This document shows positions 32,272-41,800 of a stretch of 64,000 nt of DNA, one piece after another. Source of the stretch: Methylohalomonas lacus. GTDB lineage: Bacteria > Pseudomonadota > Gammaproteobacteria > Methylohalomonadales > Methylohalomonadaceae. Numbering within the stretch: position 1 is the stretch's first letter; each line of letters starts with the position of its first letter. The position numbers and the translations under genes were made by a program. A model generated the notes under the pieces. It searched no databases. It had not been told where the DNA came from and worked only from the letters and a program-made list of their open reading frames with translations. The stretch covers positions 1 to 64,000 of the forward strand of contig NZ_JANUCT010000003.1 in NCBI RefSeq assembly GCF_024808875.1, written 5' to 3'.

Positions 32272-34011
32272 TTGGACGCTACAGCTTATCCTTCACCGGA
32301 TCGTCACGAGCGGCAGCTGACCGTACGCGCCATTCTGACCGGTCTGTTGATTGGTGCCCTGTTGGCACCCTGTAATATCTACAGCGGCCTCAAGATCGGC
32401 TGGGCGTTCAACATGTCGATCGCCGCGGCGCTGCTCGGGCTGGCTTTCTGGCGTGCAATGCAGCCGCTCGGTGCAAGGCCGTTCGGGTTGCACGAAAATG
32501 CCATCAGCCAGACCGGTGCGTCGGCGGCGGCCTCGATCGTTTCCAGTGGTCTGGCCGCACCGATTCCGGCGCTGGCGCTGGTGACCGGCCAGACCCTGGC
32601 CTGGCACTGGCTGGCCGTCTGGTTATTCGTCGTCAGCCTGCTCGGTGTGGTGGTCGCTGTCGGTCTGCGCCGGCAGTTATTGATCAATGAACAGTTGGCC
32701 TTTCCCGCCGGTGTTGCCACCGCCGAAACGCTGCGCGACATCTATGCCCGCGGTCATGAGGCACTGGCGCGGGTGCGCTGGCTGGCTGCCGCGGCGTTGC
32801 TGTCGGCGGCCTGGAAGCTGACGCAGGAATGGCTTATTAATCTGCCGCGGCTGATACCCGCGCTGGCCCTGCCCGGACGCGGCGTCAACACGCACAACCT
32901 CGGCCTGTTTCCGGACCCGTCGCTGTTGCTGTTCGGCTTCGGTGCCATCATTGGTCTGCGTGTCGGCCTGTCGCTGTTATTCGGCGCGTTGCTGGCCTGG
33001 GGGCTGCTGGCGCCCTGGTTGCTTGCCCGTGGCTGGGTGGAAGCCGGCGCGGCCGGCGAAATCTGGTTTGCCGAACTGGTCGAGTGGTTGCTGTGGCCCG
33101 GCGTGACGCTCATGGTCAGTTCGGCCCTGACAACGCTGCTGCTGACGCTGGCGCGGCGGCGGCCACGCCCGGCCGCCGCCGGGGAAGCCGAGACGACCGT
33201 TTCGCGGCGCGGCTTTATCAGTCTGGCACTGCTGGCCAGCCTTCTGGCTGTGGCGGGACAGATGAGTCTGTTCGGCATCCAGCCACACGCCGCCGTTATT
33301 GCCGTGGTGCTCAGTTTTGCACTGGCGGTGGTTGCCGCACGGGTCGCCGGTGAAACCGGCATTACGCCGATCGGTGCCGTCGGCAAGGTGACCCAGGTGG
33401 CCTTCGCCTGGGTCAGTCCCGGGCAGGCCGGCAATAACCTGTTGGCAGCCAATGTTACCGGCGGCGCCACGGATCAGGGCGCCGATCTGTTGCACGATCT
33501 GAAAGCCGGCCTGTTGCTCGGCGTGCAGGCACGGCTGCAGGTACTGGCACAGATCTTCGGCATCGCCGCCGGTGCCCTGGCCGGCAGTGCCGCCTACCTG
33601 TTGTTGATTCCGGATCCCGAAGCGATGCTGCTGACCCCGGAATGGCCGGCGCCGGCGGTCGCCACCTGGAAAGCGGTGGCCGAGGTGCTGCAACAGGGAC
33701 TGTCGGCATTACCGCCGGGGGTGCCGCCGGCTATGGCCGTAGCCGCGTTGCTGGGTATGGTCAGCGCCTGGCTGGCGCGTGGTAGGTTCGGTCGCTGGCT
33801 GCCCAGCGCGCCGGCGCTGGGGCTGGCATTTGTCATCCCGGCGTCAAACTCGATTACGCTGTGCCTGGGCGCCGTGCTGGCGGCACTGCTGCAGCGTCGG
33901 GCGGCTGCCTGGGCGCAGCGTTTTCTGCTGGCGATCGCCGCCGGCCTGGTGGCTGGGGAGAGCCTCGCCGGTGTCGGCACGGCGTTTATCCAGCTCGTCT
34001 TCAGCGGCTGA
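32272..34011 (+). CDS. OPT-family transporter
   Basis: A 579-residue integral membrane protein with ~14-16 segments. Family features are NIYSGLKIGWAFNMSIAAALL (residues ~35-55), FGLHENAISQTGASAAASIVS, an EQLAFPAG motif and a late NLLAANVTGGATDQGADLLHDLKAG block. OPT proteins import oligopeptides or metal-siderophore complexes with protons. Within bacteria the substrate is rarely known. The start is a TTG at 32272, the only reasonable choice before the first membrane segment, without a strong Shine-Dalgarno. Divergent from cydA. Confidence 0.87.
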   Translation: MDATAYPSPDRHERQLTVRAILTGLLIGALLAPCNIYSGLKIGWAFNMSIAAALLGLAFWRAMQPLGARPFGLHENAISQTGASAAASIVSSGLAAPIPALALVTGQTLAWHWLAVWLFVVSLLGVVVAVGLRRQLLINEQLAFPAGVATAETLRDIYARGHEALARVRWLAAAALLSAAWKLTQEWLINLPRLIPALALPGRGVNTHNLGLFPDPSLLLFGFGAIIGLRVGLSLLFGALLAWGLLAPWLLARGWVEAGAAGEIWFAELVEWLLWPGVTLMVSSALTTLLLTLARRRPRPAAAGEAETTVSRRGFISLALLASLLAVAGQMSLFGIQPHAAVIAVVLSFALAVVAARVAGETGITPIGAVGKVTQVAFAWVSPGQAGNNLLAANVTGGATDQGADLLHDLKAGLLLGVQARLQVLAQIFGIAAGALAGSAAYLLLIPDPEAMLLTPEWPAPAVATWKAVAEVLQQGLSALPPGVPPAMAVAALLGMVSAWLARGRFGRWLPSAPALGLAFVIPASNSITLCLGAVLAALLQRRAAAWAQRFLLAIAAGLVAGESLAGVGTAFIQLVFSG

Positions 34012-34149
34012 ACACGCTCTCCGGTTATACAACTGTAGCGCCCTGATCGTGGCCCGATAGTGTACGGTCCGTGAGTTCGGCAGCCTGTAAAGTTACAATG
34101 CCGCTTCCATGTCATTTGCGCCGTTGCCGTTCGTCTCAAGGATTACCGC

Positions 34150-34650
34150 ATGAAAAAAATCATTCTGCTGCTTGCTATTGTTGTCATCGCCGTGCTGCTG
34201 GCCTTCATGAGCCTGCCGGAAGACCCGGGCAGACAATCAACCGTTAGCCCCGAACAGGCCGGTAAACAGGCCGAGGAAGATGCCCAGGCCTCTGCAGACA
34301 ACAATGGCGGAGAACAGACAACGGTCAAGACGATGGAAGACGCCCGCCTTGAGGCGTTGAAGGCAGAATACGCCAAGCTGGAGCGGGCGCGACGCAACCT
34401 GCGCCAGCGATTGCAGAATGTGGCCTATTACCTGCGTGAAGCGGAGTTGCCGGAGGCGGAAGGTGGTGACATTCGCGATGATCTTAATAGTGCCAACCGT
34501 TTGTTGATCAATCCGCCACTGCTGGGGGCGTTCAACGGCATCGATGGTGTAAGAGATGAACTGAAACGTCTCGAACGTACCAATCAGCAACTCGATGCGC
34601 ATGAGCAGACGCTGCGTGAACATGGCGCCGGTGATGACTCCGGCAATTGA
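34150..34650 (+). CDS. Small membrane-anchored coiled-coil protein, unknown
   Basis: 166 residues. Residues 1-20 (MKKIILLLAIVVIAVLLAFM) are a membrane anchor or uncleaved signal, followed by an acidic, Gln/Ala-rich linker (~22-58). A heptad-rich charged helix (ARLEALKAEYAKLERARRNL, ~63-82, continuing to ~160) follows, likely a coiled coil in the periplasm. I recognise no family. It lies between an OPT transporter and the convergent tldE-like gene. Confidence 0.7.
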   Translation: MKKIILLLAIVVIAVLLAFMSLPEDPGRQSTVSPEQAGKQAEEDAQASADNNGGEQTTVKTMEDARLEALKAEYAKLERARRNLRQRLQNVAYYLREAELPEAEGGDIRDDLNSANRLLINPPLLGAFNGIDGVRDELKRLERTNQQLDAHEQTLREHGAGDDSGN

Positions 34651-34665
34651 ATCTTACGTACGGTT

Positions 34666-35982
34666 TCAGAGCGTCAGTCTAAATTCGCTGCAGAGTATGC
34701 CGGGCAGGTGCATGCTGGCGAGGGAACGTTCGTCATAACTGTCGGCGCTGTGCATGAACTGGCGCTCGCGGGTGATCGCTTCCAGCTGTTCGCCGAGCAG
34801 CCGGTAGAGGCTGTCATCAAAACGCATCACAGCCAGTGGCGCCCGGATTTGGCCGTTTTCAACCCAGTAGCAGGCGTAACGGGTCATGCCGGTCATGCGA
34901 CAGTTGTTGCTGTCGGAATAATTGGCATACCAGAGGTGGTTGATATAAAGCCCGGTATCCAGGGCCGTCAGTATATCGCTGTCCGCCAGATCGCCGGGCG
35001 CCATTTCCAGTGAGCCCGGCACCTCTGTCGCGGCATTGACGGGCGCGCTGTACTCGCGCGCCGAACGGGCGTCCACCAGTGCGTCAGCGAATTCACCGTT
35101 GTCGATTAGTGGCACGCTGGCCGGCAACATGAATCCCTCATCGGAAAACAGCGGTTCGTAGGCAGCGCCGCGATTGTCCTGCATCGATACCGCCGGGCTT
35201 AAGCGACGATTGCCTTGTTCGAGTTTGAGCAGCGATGACTGGCAGGTGCGCAATTCGCGCAAACTGAAGCCATCGTGACTCAGCAGTTCCAGCAATTCAG
35301 CCAGCGCACTTGGCGCCAGGTAGGCCCGGTAACGGCCGGGCGCGAGCTGTTTTGCCGGTCGATCGAGAATGGCCAGTGCCTGGCGCTGGCTGTCGATATG
35401 TTGTTGCAGCGTTGCGGTGTGCCAACGGCTGCCGGCATAGTGCGATTTTACCGCCTGGTTGGCCGGCGTATGGCAGCTCCAGTCCAGATTGAAAATGGAT
35501 CGTGCCAGCCAGTTTTTCTGGCCAAGTGAATTCGCGTAGCCGCGCACCAGGTCGCCGGCCGCGTAGATGCCGACCAGATCGAGGTCCGCGGTCGCCTGAC
35601 TTATGGTCTCAATGACCTGGCCCAGCGGCGGTAACGGTTCGTTGCGGCTGTCCTCGCTTGAACAGGGCTGTTCGTTATAGTTGAGATACGGATCGTCCGG
35701 GCAGTTGTACAGCAGATCCCGCAGTTCGGCGAGCAGGCTACGAGCGGCCATGAGGTCGGCATCCAGGGTGCCACTCAGTTCACAGTCACCGCTGGCATGT
35801 TTACGGCCTGTGACCAGCGCGAGTTGCAGGCCATGCTGGCTGACATGGCCGGCCTGGCGCACGCGCGCGTGATTGAAACGCACGAAATCGGATTCTTCGC
35901 CGCTGAGTGTGGCATGCAGTTGCAGATCACCGTCCAGTTCTCCTGCCAGGTTGTCGATGAGTTGATAAAAGTGATCGCGCAT
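34666..35982 (-). CDS. TldE/PmbA-like subunit
   Basis: A 438-residue protein of the PmbA (TldE) fold: a long N-terminal part, GRYRAYLAPSALAELLELLS in the middle (~218-236) and the C-terminal MAPGD-like and NCRMTGMTRYACYWVENG segment (~365-380). It lacks HExxxH, as expected for the non-catalytic partner. TldD/TldE form a heterodimeric zinc protease that digests unfolded peptides and matures some modified peptides. The gene follows a TldD-like gene with a 23-bp gap. Both differ noticeably from the E. coli proteins, so a specialised pair is possible. Confidence 0.78.
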   Translation of the reverse strand: MRDHFYQLIDNLAGELDGDLQLHATLSGEESDFVRFNHARVRQAGHVSQHGLQLALVTGRKHASGDCELSGTLDADLMAARSLLAELRDLLYNCPDDPYLNYNEQPCSSEDSRNEPLPPLGQVIETISQATADLDLVGIYAAGDLVRGYANSLGQKNWLARSIFNLDWSCHTPANQAVKSHYAGSRWHTATLQQHIDSQRQALAILDRPAKQLAPGRYRAYLAPSALAELLELLSHDGFSLRELRTCQSSLLKLEQGNRRLSPAVSMQDNRGAAYEPLFSDEGFMLPASVPLIDNGEFADALVDARSAREYSAPVNAATEVPGSLEMAPGDLADSDILTALDTGLYINHLWYANYSDSNNCRMTGMTRYACYWVENGQIRAPLAVMRFDDSLYRLLGEQLEAITRERQFMHSADSYDERSLASMHLPGILCSEFRLTL

Positions 35983-36005
35983 GCCGTGTCAGATAGCCAT
36001 CCGGT

Positions 36006-37451
36006 TTAGTCACCGCCGAATACGGCGACGTCCGTGAATACGCAGGCGGGTGCGGCATGGCCGGAGTAGAGGGCCTGGTTGGGTTCGCCCTTGCCGCAGG
36101 TGTGCACGCCATGCGCGGCCCAGGTGTCGACATTACCCACCGCTTTCAGATTGCGCCAGAACTGCGCGGAGATACCACGGTAGTTCGGGTTCTTGATTAC
36201 TGCACCGAGCGTGCCGTTTTCAATACGACGGGCATATTCACAGCCGAACTGGAACTTGTTGCGGCTGTCGTCGATCGACCACGAGCGATTGGTATCCATG
36301 AGGATGCCGTCCTCGATGCCGGCGATCAGCTCGGTCATGGAACTATCACCGGGCTCGATGTTGATATTGGCCATGCGATCGATTGGCGGCCGGTTCCAGC
36401 TGCTGGTACGGGCATTGGCGACGCCGGGCAGGCCGGCGCGCTGTTGCGATTCCGTACCACCGAGGGCCCGCAGCAACAGACCGTTGCGAATCAGGTATTG
36501 GCGCTCTGCCGGGCTGCCGTTGTCGTCGAAAGCATAGCTCGCCAGTTCGCCGGGTACGTCCGGTTCGAAGACTACGTTCAACAGGGATGAGCCGTATTGG
36601 TACTGACCGAACATGTCCGCAGTCACGAAACTGGTACCGGCATAGTTGCGTTCATCACCGAGGATACGGTCCAGTTCCAGCGGGTGGCCGATGCTTTCAT
36701 GGATCTGCAGCATCATCTGGCCGGGCATTAACAGGACATCGCACTGGCGATCCGGGCATTCTTCGGCCCGCAGCAATTCCAGCGCCTGCTGCGCCGTGCG
36801 TTCGGCGGCAGCCTGGAAACCGATCGCCTCGAGGTGCTCGAGGCCCGCCTGCGCCGGCCGATCGTCGCCATAGGAGCGGGTCTGGGTGTCGTCGGCCCGG
36901 TTGGCCACGGCGCCGAGTGCCGGCGAAATGAATTCGAACTGCTGCCTGACCTGGTGCTCGGCGCCGGCGATCAATACCTCGGCACGGCGATAGCCGAGGC
37001 CGGCGGCCCAGTCGACGATGGCAGCGTCGCTGGCCAGCTGCTCGTTCAGCAGGCGCAGGTAGTCGTATTTTTCCGCCAGCGACCAACTCGACCATGGCCG
37101 CTGGACGGGACTGACATAGTCCCCGGAGCCGTCCGGGGCGATGCTGTCGGTGCGGGGATACAGCTGCAGCGGTTTGAGTTGCTCGGCGAGCTGGCGGGCC
37201 TGTTCGAATGCGCGTAACAGACCGGCATTGGATAAATCGGCGCTGGCGGCATAGGCACAGCTGCCAGCGACATTGACGCTGATGCAGGCGCCCCGGCTGA
37301 GGGCGCGCAGGGGCGGCTCGGCGACATGCCGGCGTACCAACAGATGCTCCTCGGTTTCATCGACCAGCCGCAGGCTCCAGTCGCAGCCGGCCGGTGCCTG
37401 GCGGCGAAAACGCCGGACGATGTCGGTCAACGATTCGGTCATGCGCGGCAT
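36006..37451 (-). CDS. TldD-like zinc protease subunit
   Basis: 481 residues, the length of E. coli TldD. The metal-binding HESIGHPLELDR (HExxxH) lies near residue 255, and HTCGKGEP near residue 460 supplies the conserved late Cys region. It is the catalytic partner of the TldE-like protein that follows. The N-terminal half is divergent from housekeeping TldD. The start lies 17 bp after the receiver-kinase gene, so it may be the distal part of the chemosensory operon. Confidence 0.8.
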   Translation of the reverse strand: MPRMTESLTDIVRRFRRQAPAGCDWSLRLVDETEEHLLVRRHVAEPPLRALSRGACISVNVAGSCAYAASADLSNAGLLRAFEQARQLAEQLKPLQLYPRTDSIAPDGSGDYVSPVQRPWSSWSLAEKYDYLRLLNEQLASDAAIVDWAAGLGYRRAEVLIAGAEHQVRQQFEFISPALGAVANRADDTQTRSYGDDRPAQAGLEHLEAIGFQAAAERTAQQALELLRAEECPDRQCDVLLMPGQMMLQIHESIGHPLELDRILGDERNYAGTSFVTADMFGQYQYGSSLLNVVFEPDVPGELASYAFDDNGSPAERQYLIRNGLLLRALGGTESQQRAGLPGVANARTSSWNRPPIDRMANINIEPGDSSMTELIAGIEDGILMDTNRSWSIDDSRNKFQFGCEYARRIENGTLGAVIKNPNYRGISAQFWRNLKAVGNVDTWAAHGVHTCGKGEPNQALYSGHAAPACVFTDVAVFGGD

Positions 37452-37467
37452 TACAGATAGCGGCCGA

Positions 37468-38778
37468 TCAGCGTTTCCAATCGATGCCGATCAGCAGTTC
37501 GCGGCTGGTCTGGAAACGCTCGTCGGGGTCCTTGGCCAGCAGGCCATCGACCAGCGGTTGGTACTTGCCGAGGTATTCCGGTAACTGCGGGATGGGTTCG
37601 ACGACGTGGGCGCGCAGCAACTCGCTCACCGAGTGACCGCTGTAGGGCCGCTTGCCGGTGAGCATCTGAAAGAAAATGACGCCCAGGCTGTAAAGATCGC
37701 TGCGATTGTCGACTTTCATGCCGCTGCCCTGTTCCGGGCTGATGTAGTAGGGCGTGCCGACGATCATGTTGTTGACCGTGATGTCCTCCATGTCCTCTTC
37801 GCCACGCTTGGCAACGCCGAAATCGGTGATGGTCAGGGAACCGTCATCCTTGAACAGAATGTTTCCCGGCTTGATATCGCGGTGGACAATGCCGCGTTCA
37901 TGGACCGCGCCGAGCCCGGAGGCCATCTGGCGCAGGTATTCGAGCGCTTCCGCCGGGCGGATGCCTTCCTTGATACGCTTGGTCAGGTCCCCGGCGGGGA
38001 AGTACTCCATGGCGATGTAGGCAAAGTCGGCGGCAAACGCGCGCTCGTAGATGCGTACCACGTGCGGGTGATCGATATCCGATAACAGGTTGTACTCGAG
38101 CATGAAGCGCTTCAGTGCAGTTGGATCCTCCATGCCGCGGGTGAACATGATCTTCAGCACGACATGAATGTTGTCCTCGAGACGTTCCCCCAGCACCACC
38201 GTGGACATGCCGCCGTGACCGATTTCCTTGATCAGGCGATAGCCGGGAATCTCCAGTGCCAGTGCCTCGCTGGTGGCGACGGCAGCTTCCGATGCGGGCA
38301 TATTCTGGTAGGTGGTCTCGTGTGCGGGATCGACATCACGCAGCGTGGTTTCATGCGGATCCTGGGTGCTCTCATCATCCGGCGCCAGGATTTCCAGTTG
38401 TTCATGGCCGGCGGCCTCGAGCAGCTTGCCCAGCAGTGCGTCGCCCTCGACGTCCTTTTTCAGAAGGTAGTTGTCAGCACCGAGCTTCATGGCATCAATG
38501 GCAACGCGCGTGCTGTCCTCGCCGGTCAGCATGAGAATCGGCGGCATATCACTGTAGGCCTTGAAGGCGCGCAGCCAGTCGAGACCGTTTTCCTCTGTCA
38601 GGCCAAGGTCGTAATCGAGCAGCACCAGGTTGAATGCCTGCCAGCCGAATTCGTCATCGGGTAAGCCCTGTGCAGGATCGTATTCCACCACCTCGGCGGT
38701 TGGGAACTCGCCTGCCAGCCGATGCACGATCAGCTGACGATACTCGGCGGAATCATCTATAAGCAGAATCTTCAACAA
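37468..38778 (-). CDS. Receiver-Ser/Thr protein kinase fusion
   Basis: 436 residues. Residues ~1-125 are a CheY-like receiver (LLIDDS acidic pair, phospho-Asp in LVLLDYDLGL, LLKKD lysine). Residues ~180-430 are a eukaryotic-like kinase: GHGGMSTVV glycine loop, Lys in VVLKIM, catalytic HRDIKPGN, DFGVAK and SPEQ. There is no membrane segment or sensor domain, so phosphorylation of the receiver, presumably by the CheA-like kinase upstream, would control Ser/Thr kinase activity. Translation starts at one of two consecutive TTG codons preceded by GAGGG. It lies ~100 bp after the CheA gene. Confidence 0.9.
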   Translation of the reverse strand: MLKILLIDDSAEYRQLIVHRLAGEFPTAEVVEYDPAQGLPDDEFGWQAFNLVLLDYDLGLTEENGLDWLRAFKAYSDMPPILMLTGEDSTRVAIDAMKLGADNYLLKKDVEGDALLGKLLEAAGHEQLEILAPDDESTQDPHETTLRDVDPAHETTYQNMPASEAAVATSEALALEIPGYRLIKEIGHGGMSTVVLGERLEDNIHVVLKIMFTRGMEDPTALKRFMLEYNLLSDIDHPHVVRIYERAFAADFAYIAMEYFPAGDLTKRIKEGIRPAEALEYLRQMASGLGAVHERGIVHRDIKPGNILFKDDGSLTITDFGVAKRGEEDMEDITVNNMIVGTPYYISPEQGSGMKVDNRSDLYSLGVIFFQMLTGKRPYSGHSVSELLRAHVVEPIPQLPEYLGKYQPLVDGLLAKDPDERFQTSRELLIGIDWKR

Positions 38779-38881
38779 TGACCGGCCCTCGGTAACGGGC
38801 TTCTAATTATTCAATGGGGCGTTTACGCAGAGGTTAGCATAAACCGGCAGTCAGGCGGTAAAGGGAGTAAAGAAGCGGGTT

Positions 38882-41800
38882 TCAGGCGCTGGTCGAGTAG
38901 CTGTGCTCCAGCAGGTCATGAACATGTTGCAGCAGTTCGTCCTCGGAGAACGGCTTGTTGAGGTAGACATCGATACCCGCGTCGCCGGCCATGTGCCGGT
39001 GTTTCTCGGTCGAGCGCGAAGTAATCATGATGACCGGAATGGCGGACGTATCATTGTTGGCCTGCAGGTGTGAAGCCAGTTCGATGCCGTTCATGCGCGG
39101 CATTTCCAGATCGGTAAGGATGATGTCCGGGCGTTTCTTCTCGATCAGCGACATCGCCTCGAGCCCGTCCTTGGCCGTACGCACGTCATAACCGGCGTCA
39201 CGTACCACCTGGGCCAGTGTGCGGCGGGCGCTGATCGAATCGTCCACCACGAGGGCGACCGGCAGACTGCGGCGAATGCCGGTGTCGGTCAGTTCGCCCT
39301 GTTCGACGCGCTCGTCCAGTGGGGTACGGATCAGTTCCGGCAGATCCAGCACCGGTACGACGCTGCCATCGCCGAGAATGGTGGCGCCGACAATACCGCG
39401 AATCTTGCGCAGGTACGGCCCCAGCGGCTTGACCACCAGATCGCGGCTGTCGATGACCTGCTCGATCTGGACCGCACAGTTGAGCGCTTCCTCGCGCACC
39501 AGCAGCGCCGGCCGGCTGTTGCGATCGCCGCGTCGGCGATCCTTCGGCAATTGCAGCAGGTCATCGATCATGTGCAGCTCCAGGTCCTCGTCCTCAAGCT
39601 GGTAGCGGGCTGCGTCGTCATCGCCGCTGACGGTGCCGTCATCGGGGTGCAGGATCTGGATGATGCCGCGCGTGGAAATCGCCATCACCTGCTTGCGGAC
39701 CCGTACCAGCAGGCCGTGGGTGGTCATCAGCGACACTGGCAGGCGCAACTCGAACTCGGTGCCCTGGCCGGGTTCGCTGTGGATCAGGATGCTGCCCTTG
39801 ATGGCCTGCAGCTGCGTGGCAACGATATCCATGCCGATGCCGCGCCCCGAGGTCTGCGTCGTTTCGCTGCGGGTAGAGAAGCCCGGCCGCAGGATCAGGC
39901 GCCGCAGTTCGTCCGCCGAGAAGTTTTCATCAGCGTGAATCAGGCCACGTTTTTCGGCCAGCTGACGAATGGTATCCACATTCAGTCCGACACCATCGTC
40001 GCGGCAGCGCAGGACCACCTGGGTGCCCTCGCTGGCGCAGCTCAGCGTGATCGTGCCACTGGGCTGCTTGTCCCGGCGAATGCGTTCCTCGCGTGTCTCG
40101 ATACCGTGGTCGACGGCATTGCGCAGCATGTGCATGAGCGGATCGACCAGGCTGGTGAGGATATCGCTGTCGAGTTGCGTGTCGGTGCCCTCCAGGATCA
40201 GGTCGGCCTGCTTGCCGGTAACGCGGCAGGTCTGGCGCACGGCGCGCTGCAGCCGCGGCACGATACTCTTGATCGGTACCATGCGCGTGCGCATGACCAG
40301 TTCCTGGACCTCGCGCTGCAGGCGCGACTGGTTGACCAGCAGTTCGTCCAGGGTGCGCAGGCGCTGGCCGATGTCCTGGTCGAGCTCCTGCGAGTCGGCG
40401 GCCGCCTCGACCAGCTGATGGGTGACGGTATGCAACTCGTTGTACTGTTCGAGTTCCAGCGTGTCGAACCCGCTGTCGCCGGACTGGCTGAGCTTGTAGG
40501 CAATGCCGCCAACGTCGACCTGTTGTTCAAGTTGGCCGACCAGGTCTTGGAACAGGTTGTGCTGTTGCAGCAGCGACTGGTTCTGATCGCTGCTCTGGCG
40601 TACCTGTTCCTGCAGCTGGGCGGTCACGATCAGCGTCTCGCCGACCAGCCGCAACAGATCGTCGATCAGGTGGGACGGTACCCGCAGGCTGGTTGACTGC
40701 TCTTCCTCCGCCTCGCCCGACGGCCGGTCGGAGGGCTTGTCCGACGGTTTATCCGACGGTTTGTCGGCAGTGGGCTCCGCAGCGTCCGTGGCGGTTACCG
40801 GGGCATCGTCGTCCATGGCAGCGACGCCCTCGGTTTCGATTCGATTCACCCAGTCGAGCACGGCCTGCAGGGTCTGCCTTGAGCCGGCCGGGGCCGAACC
40901 GCGTTCCAGCAGGGCCTCGCTCATCTCCTCCAGGCAGTCGGCGGCGTCAACCAGGGTCAGCGCCAGCGGTTGCGACGGCATGCGCTCGTGTTCGACCAGG
41001 ATGACCAGCAGATCCTCGATCTGGTGGGTGAGGGTGGCGATGCCGCGTACGCCCACGGTGTTAGCGGCGCCCTTGATGGTATGGGCGACCCGTTGGGCGC
41101 GTTCCAGATCCTTCTTGCCGCCGTTACCGCCGGCCAGCGTCTGGATCGCGGCGGAAAAGGTTTCCGTCTGGCCGGGCAGCTCCTCGAGCAGGCCATCCAG
41201 CAGTTCCTGGTTGATATCGTCCGGTAACTGCAGGCTGACATGCTCGTCGGTGGCGGTTTGCAGTCGCTCGTCGCGCGGTGTGTCGTCACTGATGTAGGCG
41301 GCGCCGAGCAGGTCGACCAGCGGCTGGCGCAGTTCGTCCAGTAGCGGTTCCGGCCAGGCGTCAGCGGCCAGGCTGTCGACCAGTGCCTGGCTGTATTCGG
41401 CATCGCCGACCGCGCCGAGGTAGGCGCCAACGCGATCCGGCCAGTCGCAGAGCAACCGTACCTGTTGTTCATTCAGGGCTGCTGCGGATTGTTCCAGTGC
41501 CCGGATGTTGCCCTGGAGGACTTCACAGGCCTGCTGCAGCCCGGCCAGCTCGGCCGCCTGACAGGCGTTACCGAAGCGCTCGATGCGCATGGCGTATTGC
41601 AGCAGGCTGTCACTGCGCAGCGCCGGGGTCAGATCATCGGCGTACAGCTGCGTCTGTAGATGTCCCGCCTCGTCGTGCATCTGTTGCATTTCCGAAGCCA
41701 GCATGTCGACCAGTTCGAGGCTGATCGGCTGCGGCGACGGTGTCGTGGGCGTAACGGCCGACGCCGGCGCTTCGGGACCGGCGGTATCGCTGGTCGCCGG

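Noticed and set aside
39551-40696. 381-codon plus-strand open frame inside the CheA gene
   Set aside because: It is antisense to a well-supported kinase domain, has low-complexity composition and no family motif; a GC-rich shadow.
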